Source of the DNA: an archaeon
GTDB lineage: Archaea > Thermoproteota > Nitrososphaeria > Nitrososphaerales > UBA183
Length of the DNA stretch: 18,351 nt
Reading direction: 5' to 3'
Assembly (NCBI GenBank): GCA_021786335.1
Contig: JAJYNM010000065.1
Coordinates: 1-18,351, forward strand
The notes under the pieces are model-generated. The model searched no databases. It saw nothing but the letters and a program-made list of their open reading frames with translations, and was not told the DNA's origin. Shown piece after piece: positions 7,644 to 13,412 of this stretch; the first letter of the stretch is position 1; each line of letters begins with the position of its first letter. A program made the translations under genes and the position numbers.

Positions 7644-8327
7644 TCAAGATTCTGACCGCCCGACCGCCTCGTCTCCATAGAGCACCGCGAGCCCTGCCGT
7701 CTTCATGGCTTCCCCGAACGCGGCCACCACCGCCGGAGCGTTGATCCCATCAACCCACTGGCTGAGGTTCGCCACCGGTGGACACCCCTTCGGAGTGATG
7801 CAGAGGCTGTTCAGCCTCTCCAGGTCCGAGTCAAGGAGGAGGGTCCCATGGACCAAGACCCCCCTCGGCGTCGACCTTGCGGCCAGCCCCGACACCTTGC
7901 GGCCCTCCACGTCAATCCTGTTCGGAGGGGAGAATTCCGCCCTGACGCCGAGCCGCGCCAGGCCTTCAACCATATGGCGCGAGGCCTCGCCGAAGAGCTT
8001 CACCGGGGATTGGAACCCCCCCTCCGACCGGGCGAAGATGCTCCAGTTCAGGTTTCCGGCGTCGTGGTAGACTACCCCCCCGCCCGTCTCCCTCAGAAGC
8101 ACCTTCACCCCCCACTCCTCAGCGAGCCCCTCGTGGTACCACCCATATCGTTCATCCCTCGCCTTCCCCCTTACAAGGCAGTCGGAGTTGGCCCAAAACC
8201 TGACCGTCTCAAGGCGCTCCGAGTTCTCCACCAGTCTAAAGAGCTCCTCCTCGCGAGCCATATTCAGCGCAGGGTCGCTCTCCGGGTCGTGAAGCAGGCG
8301 AACCTGCTTTCCCAAGAACAAGGCCAA
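7644..8327 (-). CDS. Lipoate--protein ligase A-like protein (LplA/BirA fold)
   Basis: This 227-aa protein has the LplA/LipM/BirA catalytic fold. It shows NMAREEELF near the N-terminus, RETGGGVVYHDAGNLNWS (the lipoyl-AMP/acyl binding loop), NRIDVEGRKVSGLA with the expected catalytic or activating lysine, and HGTLLLDSDL. The accessory C-terminal domain of E. coli LplA is absent, as in archaeal split LplA-N enzymes, but no LplB partner is visible. It could ligate lipoate or transfer octanoyl groups to 2-oxoacid dehydrogenase or glycine-cleavage proteins; none is encoded here. Start is TTG 8327 or TTG 8321: an AGGAG site overlaps the preceding stop and fits 8321 (8-base spacing) better. It follows the NfeD-like gene by 5 bases. 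Confidence 0.78.
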   Translation of the reverse strand: MALFLGKQVRLLHDPESDPALNMAREEELFRLVENSERLETVRFWANSDCLVRGKARDERYGWYHEGLAEEWGVKVLLRETGGGVVYHDAGNLNWSIFARSEGGFQSPVKLFGEASRHMVEGLARLGVRAEFSPPNRIDVEGRKVSGLAARSTPRGVLVHGTLLLDSDLERLNSLCITPKGCPPVANLSQWVDGINAPAVVAAFGEAMKTAGLAVLYGDEAVGRSES

Positions 8328-8332
8328 GGCTC

Positions 8333-8800
8333 CTAGTCAGGCCCAGGCGGGTTCGTCTTCTCGACCGCCAGATGAAGGCCCTCCTTGCTCACCACCACAA
8401 CCATGTCCCCTACGGCGAGCATCTCTTTGCATCTCGCAGACCACTCGAGGCCGTCCACCCTCACCGAGAACGCCCTGTCTTCTCCCACCTTGGCTGTTAC
8501 GACCCCTTCCTTTCCTACCGGGTCATACCCACCAAACTGGACGCGTTCGATGGTCTCCGACGCCTTTACGACGAAGAATATCCCCGCGCCGACGAACAGG
8601 AGCATCGACATTGAGAGCGGAAAGAGGCCTCTGGTGACCATCCATCGGACTAGGAAAACTAATCCGACGCCGAGGAATGCTCCAATCATGACAAGCGAGC
8701 CGACGCCCCACCTGTCCCATGAGAATAGGGCTACTTCACTGGACTGCAAAGCCTCGAGCGCCTTCCATCTGAGGAAGGCCAAAGACCTTGCGGTGCTCAT
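8333..8800 (-). CDS. NfeD-like membrane protein
   Basis: This 155-aa protein has two membrane helices (about residues 32-54 and 60-80) followed by a small beta-barrel domain (about 95-150). The stretch GKEGVVTAKV, then EWSARC, VGDMVVVVSKEGLHLAVEK, resembles the OB-fold C-terminal domain of NfeD proteins, which usually partner with stomatin/SPFH proteins or membrane proteases. No such partner is encoded in the window. It is short compared with full NfeD proteins and lacks the protease domain. ATG 8800 is the first gene of a probable operon with the ligase-like and MFS genes; AT-rich sequence at 8809-8840 could hold the promoter. Confidence 0.7.
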   Translation of the reverse strand: MSTARSLAFLRWKALEALQSSEVALFSWDRWGVGSLVMIGAFLGVGLVFLVRWMVTRGLFPLSMSMLLFVGAGIFFVVKASETIERVQFGGYDPVGKEGVVTAKVGEDRAFSVRVDGLEWSARCKEMLAVGDMVVVVSKEGLHLAVEKTNPPGPD

Positions 8801-8911
8801 GGGGTTCCTAAAATAAGAGGTTCATACCTGACTTAACCATTCCCCAGGGGCTGGCTTATGGGTCAGACCATGGCTCTGGCTGACTACAGAGCTCCTGTTG
8901 ACGCTCACAGT

Positions 8912-9517
8912 CTATGGGACGCCCAGGAATCCGCTGTAGCTTCTCACCGAGAGGACCGGATTCGACAGAGCTTCCTCCCCCAGGCTCCTGTAGGGACGGT
9001 CGCCGTAGTCGTGGCCGGGATAGATGACTGTAGAAGGCGGGAGCTTCAGGATCACGTCATGCAGGCTCCTGAACAGCTCTTCTGAGGAACCGCCGGGAAG
9101 GTCGGTCCTGCCACAGTTCCCGATGAACAGCGTGTCTCCGGTGAAGAGGTTCTCCCCGTCATAGAGGCAGATGCTGTCTTCTGTGTGACCAGGGGTATAG
9201 ACGACTCTCGCTTCTACTTCCCCAAGCGAAAGGGTGTCGCCGTCGCCTGCGGAGATGTCATGCTCGATGGGGGACCGCCGGTGGGCTACGATCTTAGCCC
9301 CGGTGTAATCGGCCAGCTCTCTCAGAGACGACGTATGATCGGAGTGTCTGTGGGTGGCGACCGCGAACTTGATTTTGACATCGTCTTCCTTCGCGGCGTT
9401 GACTATGGGGTCGATCTCCCAACCAGAATCAACCACGAGCCCCTCTCCCCCAGCCCTGTCGGCGAGGAGGTACACGAAGTTCTGCATGGTCCCCACAGCT
9501 ATCTGTCTGACGAGCAT
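8912..9517 (-). CDS. Metallo-beta-lactamase-fold hydrolase, ETHE1/glyoxalase II-like
   Basis: This 201-aa protein has the metal site THRHSDH (55-61), PGHTEDS (His110), the bridging Asp in TGDTLF (128) and PGHDY (His169). The stretch LFIGNCGRTDLPGG is characteristic of the persulfide dioxygenase (ETHE1)/glyoxalase II-like branch. It probably acts on a thiol or thioester-type substrate: glyoxalase II hydrolyses S-lactoylglutathione, ETHE1 oxidises persulfides. In an archaeon lacking glutathione the natural substrate is unclear. THRHSDH has Arg where THxHxDH members often carry another residue, without losing a ligand. The start may be ATG 9517 or the GTG directly before it (9520). It is monocistronic in appearance. 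Confidence 0.85.
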   Translation of the reverse strand: MLVRQIAVGTMQNFVYLLADRAGGEGLVVDSGWEIDPIVNAAKEDDVKIKFAVATHRHSDHTSSLRELADYTGAKIVAHRRSPIEHDISAGDGDTLSLGEVEARVVYTPGHTEDSICLYDGENLFTGDTLFIGNCGRTDLPGGSSEELFRSLHDVILKLPPSTVIYPGHDYGDRPYRSLGEEALSNPVLSVRSYSGFLGVP

Positions 9518-9727
9518 CACGGAACCTGCTTCGTGCCACTAATCATGTGTTGCGCAGAGTCATGAGGCGTCTGAAAACATGCCGCGGGTCGGATTAAAGC
9601 TGTAATCTGCCGGTAGATTGAGAACGAACTCGAATGCGAAGTCCGAGTCCGCCGAAGCGATTCCTATGCAAGAAACCCACTAGACGTGTCCTCCGGCAAC
9701 CCATATGTCGATTTCGCGAGCGTGGGT

Positions 9728-9735
9728 GTTTTATG
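9728..9735 (+). promoter_or_regulatory. Possible TATA box of the orphan methyltransferase gene
   Basis: GTTTTATG lies about 56 bases before ATG 9788. Initiation 26-27 bases downstream would leave a leader of about 30 bases. It is the most AT-rich box in this 270-base intergenic region, but the match is weak. Confidence 0.25.
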
Positions 9736-9787
9736 CCGTCGGGGAATAGAATGTCGGTGTTTCAGGACGGTTCTTGCGCCGAAAAGG

Positions 9788-10681
9788 ATGGAACTGGTAA
9801 GCCCCCCGGATTATCGCGACTACCTGGCCCATCACTACAAGGTCCCAATCGGGGGCTCAGAGATAACGCTGAGGAAGAACTGGAACATCAGCCAGTACGG
9901 GCCAAATCACTATCAGCCCGAGGAATGGACAGTCTGGAGCTTCCCGGACAGAGGCAACTGGGCGACTCACGGTGGCGACTACCCTGGGAACTGGAGCCCG
10001 TTCATCCCCCGAAACCTGCTGGACAGGTACACAAAGGTGGGCGAGACCGTGTGCGATCCTACGGTGGGAAGCGGCACGACCCTCGTCGAGTCGAAGCTGA
10101 TGGGCAGGAACGCGATTGGTGTAGATCTCAACCCTGACGCATGCATGATTGCGATGAACCGGCTCGACTTCGATTTCTCGAACCCACGGCAAATCGAGAC
10201 TCCCAGAATCGACGTCTACTGCGGCGACGCTAGGAACCTCGACGCCATAAGAGGCGAGAGCTTAGAGTTAGTGGTCTTACACCCGCCGTACGCAGGGCTG
10301 ATTCGTTACTCGGAAGGGAACCCGGGCGACCTTTCGCACCTCGGCATAAAGGAGTTCGTCCATGAAATCGGCTTCGTGGCGAAAGAATGTCTGAGGATAT
10401 TGAAGCAGAATCGACATTGCGCAGTCCTAGTAGGAGACACTCGTTTACGCGGCCACTACGTTCCTCTGAGCATCGGGGTCCTTTCTGCCTTCCTCGCAGC
10501 AGGGTTCGTGCTTAAAGAGGACATCATCAAGATTCAACATCAGACGAGGTCCGCTAGGGAGCGCTGGACCGACAGGTCGTACGGCTTCTACAAGATAGCC
10601 CACGAGCACCTGTATGTGCTGCGGAGGCCAGTCTCGGGAGAGCGCATGGTCGATTTCGAGAACAGCCTACTATGGTGGTAG
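9788..10681 (+). CDS. Site-specific N4/N6 DNA methyltransferase
   Basis: This 297-aa SAM-dependent methyltransferase has motif I DPTVGSGTT (90-98), VDLNP as the ribose-binding acidic strand (112-116), GDAR, and motif IV HPPY (165-168) placed after motif I. It should methylate the exocyclic amino group of adenine or cytosine. HPPY replaces the usual D/N/S-PPY. The N-terminal block WSFPDRGNWATHGGDY followed by GNWSPFIPRN belongs to a family of archaeal and bacterial modification methylases. ATG 9788 is chosen because the ORF upstream (from 9686) looks non-coding. No endonuclease is adjacent on this strand, so it is orphan or serves the defence operon that converges on it from the right. Confidence 0.85.
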   Translation: MELVSPPDYRDYLAHHYKVPIGGSEITLRKNWNISQYGPNHYQPEEWTVWSFPDRGNWATHGGDYPGNWSPFIPRNLLDRYTKVGETVCDPTVGSGTTLVESKLMGRNAIGVDLNPDACMIAMNRLDFDFSNPRQIETPRIDVYCGDARNLDAIRGESLELVVLHPPYAGLIRYSEGNPGDLSHLGIKEFVHEIGFVAKECLRILKQNRHCAVLVGDTRLRGHYVPLSIGVLSAFLAAGFVLKEDIIKIQHQTRSARERWTDRSYGFYKIAHEHLYVLRRPVSGERMVDFENSLLWW

Positions 10682-10807
10682 GGGGCGACGCAGCAAGATA
10701 ACAGTTGCGGTGAGTTGTTCTCACTGACGTCTTCGTCGCCAGACTGATGAGGTGCTCGTTTCCCCTAGCGCCATGGAAGGCGGGGCCAAGGGCGGGGTGA
10801 CGTCAAG

Positions 10808-10815
10808 CTTTATAG
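10808..10815 (+). promoter_or_regulatory. TATA box before the candidate structured RNA
   Basis: CTTTATAG is the best TATA match in the 10682-11211 gap. Transcription about 27 bases downstream would start at or near 10838-10839, exactly where the first predicted stem begins. Confidence 0.5.
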
Positions 10816-10838
10816 CTCGAAGCGCCAAATAAACACTT

Positions 10839-11036
10839 GGAGAGGCGGGGAAGAAAGCAGCACGTTTTTGGCGTGCCCTATGAACCCGAGTCTGGGGCCC
10901 GGAGGGCGACGGCGTCCACGACGTGCTTGGCTGGCTACTCCCCTCGCCTTCTCTCCTTAGTCTTTGTAGGGGTGGATTCTGGGGCAGAGCCCAGGCTAAG
11001 TCTTCCTGAGACTTCTGGCTGTGGTCATGGCCTTTT
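10839..11036 (+). ncRNA. Candidate structured non-coding RNA of unknown family
   Basis: Between the methyltransferase and the CARF-like gene there is no convincing protein but many base-paired blocks. A terminal stem pairs 10839-10851 (GGAGAGGCGGGGA) with 10940-10956, with small bulges, closing a domain of 118 bases. Inside it GCACG/CGTGC (10860-10864 with 10872-10876) forms a hairpin with loop TTTTTGG. A second domain follows with CTTAG/CTAAG enclosing CTGGG/CCCAG, then AAGTCT/AGACTT around TCCTG, then a GGC-rich hairpin ending in TTTT (about 11031-11034). A TATA box is correctly spaced upstream. I compared it by eye with 5S, RNase P and SRP RNA and found none of their conserved motifs. An alternative is a 69-codon TTG-initiated ORF at 10837-11046, which looks less natural. 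Confidence 0.35.
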
Positions 11037-11109
11037 CGAACCGTGACCGCGATGAGTTCTGTTCTTAGGATTAACCGTGGTTTTGTTACTGACAGGCGCA
11101 TTTGATTCC

Positions 11110-11127
11110 GTGGCCTAGGCCGGCCAC
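11110..11127. repeat. Inverted repeat upstream of the CARF-like gene
   Basis: GTGGCCTAGGCCGGCCAC holds six-base arms GTGGCC/GGCCAC and an inner perfect palindrome GGCCTAGGCC (11112-11121). It lies about 85-165 bases before the possible start codons of the CARF-like gene, so it could be an operator, a transcript hairpin or a restriction/methylation target. Confidence 0.35.
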
Positions 11128-11211
11128 TCGAAGAACGTCTTATCGGGTCACCCCCACACCAGTTGCTTCCATACTGTTCACAACGCCAAGTCGGGAGGTT
11201 GCAGGTTTGCG

Positions 11212-12066
11212 TTGAAAAGGATGGCGATTCTTACAAAAGTTTATGTAATTTCCTTCTATCCAAATGAACCAAAACTCTTGGCGTTCGTAGCCCGCGTCCA
11301 GATCATTCCAATTGGGCCGCGAGCTTGTCGAGTTGCAAGTTTAGCTGGTGCTTTGAAAGTGGATAGATTGTGCTTGGTGCTCGACAGAGAAGACAAGAAG
11401 GCGAAGCAGAGTGCCGAAACCCTGAGAAGTCTGTTGGGAGGCAGAGTGAAGGTCAGAGAAGAGCACGCGGATGTCTGGGACCTTCATCAATGCTTGGAGA
11501 AGTTTCGCCGGATAATTGAAAGAGAGAGGGGGAATCAGATTGCTCTTAACGTCTCGATGGGCACCGAAGTAACTACCACCGCGGGGATGCTCGCTTGCAT
11601 GTTATGGGGACCTGAAGTCCAGATGTTCTGCGACCGCGCCTATGTCAGGCACGACCCGAACAAGCCAAGCGCTAGGTTCGTACCAATCGAAACGCTATCA
11701 ATCCCTTCCCCTAAGAAGGAGGCGCTCGCGGTGCTCAGGATTCTGGCGAGTCAGCCCGGGCAAAAAATAAGGAGAGGGCGACTTATCGAGATTCTTTACG
11801 ACAGAGGAGTGATAGCAAAAAAACAATCCAAGAATGACAAGCAAGGAAACCCGAAGGAATTTACGAGTCAAGCGAAACAGAGCCAATTGAACTCCATTCT
11901 TGGTTCGATACGCATTAATCCAAGGTGCATTGAAATCCAGGACGTTGGGAAAAGGTGTGAAATTGTCCTGACTAAGTTGGGTTTGAACGTTTTGAGAATT
12001 TTCCAGGGGCAGTTCTCAGACTATCTCGATCCGTTTGGCCGGCAATTTCTTCCGGCAGTTCCGTAA
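11212..12066 (+). CDS. CARF-like (HFX_2341/DUF6293-type) sensor with C-terminal winged-helix region
   Basis: This protein of up to 284 aa has a Rossmann-like N-terminal half: strand VQIIPIGP, then CLVLDREDKK, and NVSMGTEVTTTAGMLACM at the position of the conserved ligand loop. That pattern matches HFX_2341/DUF6293 proteins, which are related to CARF domains that bind cyclic oligonucleotides. The C-terminal part (about 165-280) has a helix-turn-helix-like run beginning KKEALAVLRILASQPG, suggesting a DNA-binding regulator. Start is uncertain: TTG 11212, ATG 11221 or TTG 11278. The last would begin just before the first strand and has an AT-rich TATA-like TTTATGTA at 11240. The gene is visibly AT-richer than its neighbours, a sign of recent acquisition. 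No CRISPR array or cas gene is in the window. It faces the defence operon. Confidence 0.62.
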   Translation: MKRMAILTKVYVISFYPNEPKLLAFVARVQIIPIGPRACRVASLAGALKVDRLCLVLDREDKKAKQSAETLRSLLGGRVKVREEHADVWDLHQCLEKFRRIIERERGNQIALNVSMGTEVTTTAGMLACMLWGPEVQMFCDRAYVRHDPNKPSARFVPIETLSIPSPKKEALAVLRILASQPGQKIRRGRLIEILYDRGVIAKKQSKNDKQGNPKEFTSQAKQSQLNSILGSIRINPRCIEIQDVGKRCEIVLTKLGLNVLRIFQGQFSDYLDPFGRQFLPAVP

Positions 12067-12282
12067 ACGGACGAGCTCGCTCGTGCTTGGTTGCACAACA
12101 TCGTGGATTCTGAAGCATTCGAGAAACTGGAGCAGATTGACGAGCCACTGGTTCGCAACAATCCGAGGAAGTTCGAGAAGTATTGGAATGGCTTTGGCCC
12201 CGAAAGCAGGGACTCGCCTCAGTCTGAGGCTACTTTTCTTCTCCGGGGCCCTTGGGCTTTACTTCCACAAGAAGGAGGTTGA
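12067..12282 (+). other. In-frame open extension after the CARF-like stop; possible small gene
   Basis: Directly after the TAA at 12064-12066 the same frame stays open for 71 codons. It reads like protein: HNIVDSEAFEKLEQIDEP, then VRNNPRKFEKYWNGFGPE. Only the middle (about 12091-12220) looks coding; the end overlaps the oppositely oriented zinc-ribbon gene. It could be a short gene started at TTG 12091, a former C-terminal part of the CARF-like protein cut off by a nonsense change, or chance. I recognise no domain. Confidence 0.3.
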
Positions 12283-12850
12283 CTTGGTGCCGCTTGCCGC
12301 TAATCTCCAGTTTGCCCTGCGCATGCCAACCTGTCCGGCCTGATTCAAAGGGGTGGTCCTTTCCTCTCCTCGTGAAGTAAAATACGCCGATGGTTTTTCC
12401 GTCGTCGTCGATGATTTGGGCCTGCATCGTTGCGGGACGAAGGTTTGCATTATTTACCTGTTCCCGTGGCGGAGGGGGTAGCCGGCTTCCAGTAAGGCCT
12501 GCGGCACTGGGCGCCTCCATGCGTTCCGAACTAAGCCCATACGCCTTAGCGGACTCGGTCGCTCCATCACTTCCCTTGCTTCTCGGCCGACTGTGTCCCG
12601 CTATCCAGGGAGGAGCGGACCCCTCTTCCGGCAGCTGCGCTTCGTACTCGAGGTTTCGTGGGACCAGCCCAAGTTTCTTGCTCTCCTCGATGAAGGACCT
12701 CACAGTCCTGGGCCCAGCCAAACCGTCGTATACGGGACCCGGGTTCCATTCAGGTCCCATGCCTGCCCTCCTCAGCACGAGTATCGCGATGCACTTGGGG
12801 CAATACTCGGAAGCGCTCGGTGATGAGCTGTAGTGGCCCGTCTGGTCCAT
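12230..12850 (-). CDS. Hypothetical protein, main part of a frameshifted zinc-ribbon gene
   Basis: This 206-codon frame has no family I can name. It begins with the second half of a zinc ribbon (EYCPKC), continues with a helical stretch (RTVRSFIEESKKLGLVP), a low-complexity proline/serine-rich linker, and ends in a small beta-rich region (DDDGKTIGVFYFTRRG, then GWHAQGKLEISGKRHQVN). The first half of the zinc ribbon, CSKC, lies in a different frame just upstream (see 12851-12978), so the intact protein would be about 248 aa with Cx2C at both ends of the ribbon. ATG 12850 follows directly on an in-frame TAA. It is the last gene of the minus-strand operon and its end overlaps the open extension of the CARF-like gene. 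Function unknown; a nucleic-acid-binding accessory protein is a guess. Confidence 0.5.
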   Translation of the reverse strand: MDQTGHYSSSPSASEYCPKCIAILVLRRAGMGPEWNPGPVYDGLAGPRTVRSFIEESKKLGLVPRNLEYEAQLPEEGSAPPWIAGHSRPRSKGSDGATESAKAYGLSSERMEAPSAAGLTGSRLPPPPREQVNNANLRPATMQAQIIDDDGKTIGVFYFTRRGKDHPFESGRTGWHAQGKLEISGKRHQVNLLLVEVKPKGPGEEK

Positions 12851-12978
12851 TTACCGGTGGTGGAGTTGCACTTGGAGCACTGCATGTAGTAGCCCATGTC
12901 GATTGAGAAATCATGCGTCCCTGGGGGGCATGCCCTCTTGCGGCGCCCGGATTGTACGGCCCGCGAACCACGGCTCAA
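12851..12978 (-). pseudogene. N-terminal part of the zinc-ribbon protein, out of frame with the rest
   Basis: From ATG 12978 (or ATG 12897) this frame encodes THDFSIDMGYYMQCSKC and then NSTTGKW before becoming nonsense. CSKC completes a four-cysteine ribbon only with CPKC of the following frame. Adding one base around 12846-12850 (for instance TGG to TGGG, or AAA to AAAA) joins the two. ATG 12978 lies 8 bases after the stop of the 141-aa gene, consistent with the operon. Real decay, assembly error or recoding cannot be told apart here. Confidence 0.45.
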
Positions 12979-12986
12979 CTATGGTC

Positions 12987-13412
12987 TCAAATCCCGGCTG
13001 ACTTCTGGCGCGAGACCTTTATCCAAGCTTCGAAGTCAATCCTCCCGCTCTTCTTGAATTCGTTGTAGATGGTCCGAAGGCCGCCTTCTGCGAATTGCAT
13101 CATCAGGTGGCCAATTTCCGCTTCGCCTGCCTCGGGGTACATCGATTTGATGACAAGCGGGAATATCCCATAGGGATCCCGATTGACATACGTGTCCAGG
13201 ATGCTAATCATTTGGTCGAACTTCGCCTCCGCGAGGTCTCGGGTGATTACCCCTATCGCAAGCGAGAAGACGAAGACGTCAATCTGCTGACCGAAGGGCT
13301 TGAAATCACCCTTGCCTTCCTTAAGCTCCTCAAGCATCTTCTTCCCCTCCGCAGTGGTGAAAATCCTCTGACTCGGGCTGACATACCGAAAGCCGATTCC
13401 TCTGGAACTCAA
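12987..13412 (-). CDS. Small helical protein of the defence operon (unknown function)
   Basis: This 141-aa, mostly helical, soluble protein overlaps the DndD-like gene stop by four bases (ATGA), so it is translationally coupled to it. The core FGQQIDVFVFSLAIGVITRD followed by a second helical region (FDQMISILDTYV ... EAEIGHLMMQFAEGGL) loosely resembles small helical proteins that accompany Dnd/phosphorothioation loci, where a similar D-x-F-hydrophobic-Ala-x-x-Gly pattern occurs. That similarity is from memory and weak. There are no catalytic motifs, cysteines or membrane segments. A structural or adaptor subunit for the SMC ATPase is the simplest guess. Confidence 0.7.
   Translation of the reverse strand: MSSRGIGFRYVSPSQRIFTTAEGKKMLEELKEGKGDFKPFGQQIDVFVFSLAIGVITRDLAEAKFDQMISILDTYVNRDPYGIFPLVIKSMYPEAGEAEIGHLMMQFAEGGLRTIYNEFKKSGRIDFEAWIKVSRQKSAGI

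Noticed and set aside
9686..9787. Longer N-terminus for the orphan methyltransferase
   Set aside because: The upstream residues are cysteine/arginine-rich and unlike the family, and a possible TATA box lies inside them.
10839..10956. 118-base closed domain as a 5S rRNA, or the longer block as RNase P or SRP RNA
   Set aside because: The length fits 5S, but the conserved loop sequences of 5S, the GAGGAAAGUC-type core of RNase P RNA and the GGAAGG-type SRP loop are all missing.
10837..11046. 69-codon ORF starting at TTG 10837
   Set aside because: TATA spacing would allow a leaderless gene, but the predicted protein has no recognisable pattern, and dense hairpins explain the sequence better. 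Kept only as an alternative to the RNA.
12390..12833. Plus-strand ORFs opposite the zinc-ribbon gene
   Set aside because: Their translations are low-complexity and proline/serine-rich and mirror the minus-strand frame, which contains CxxC motifs and operon spacing.
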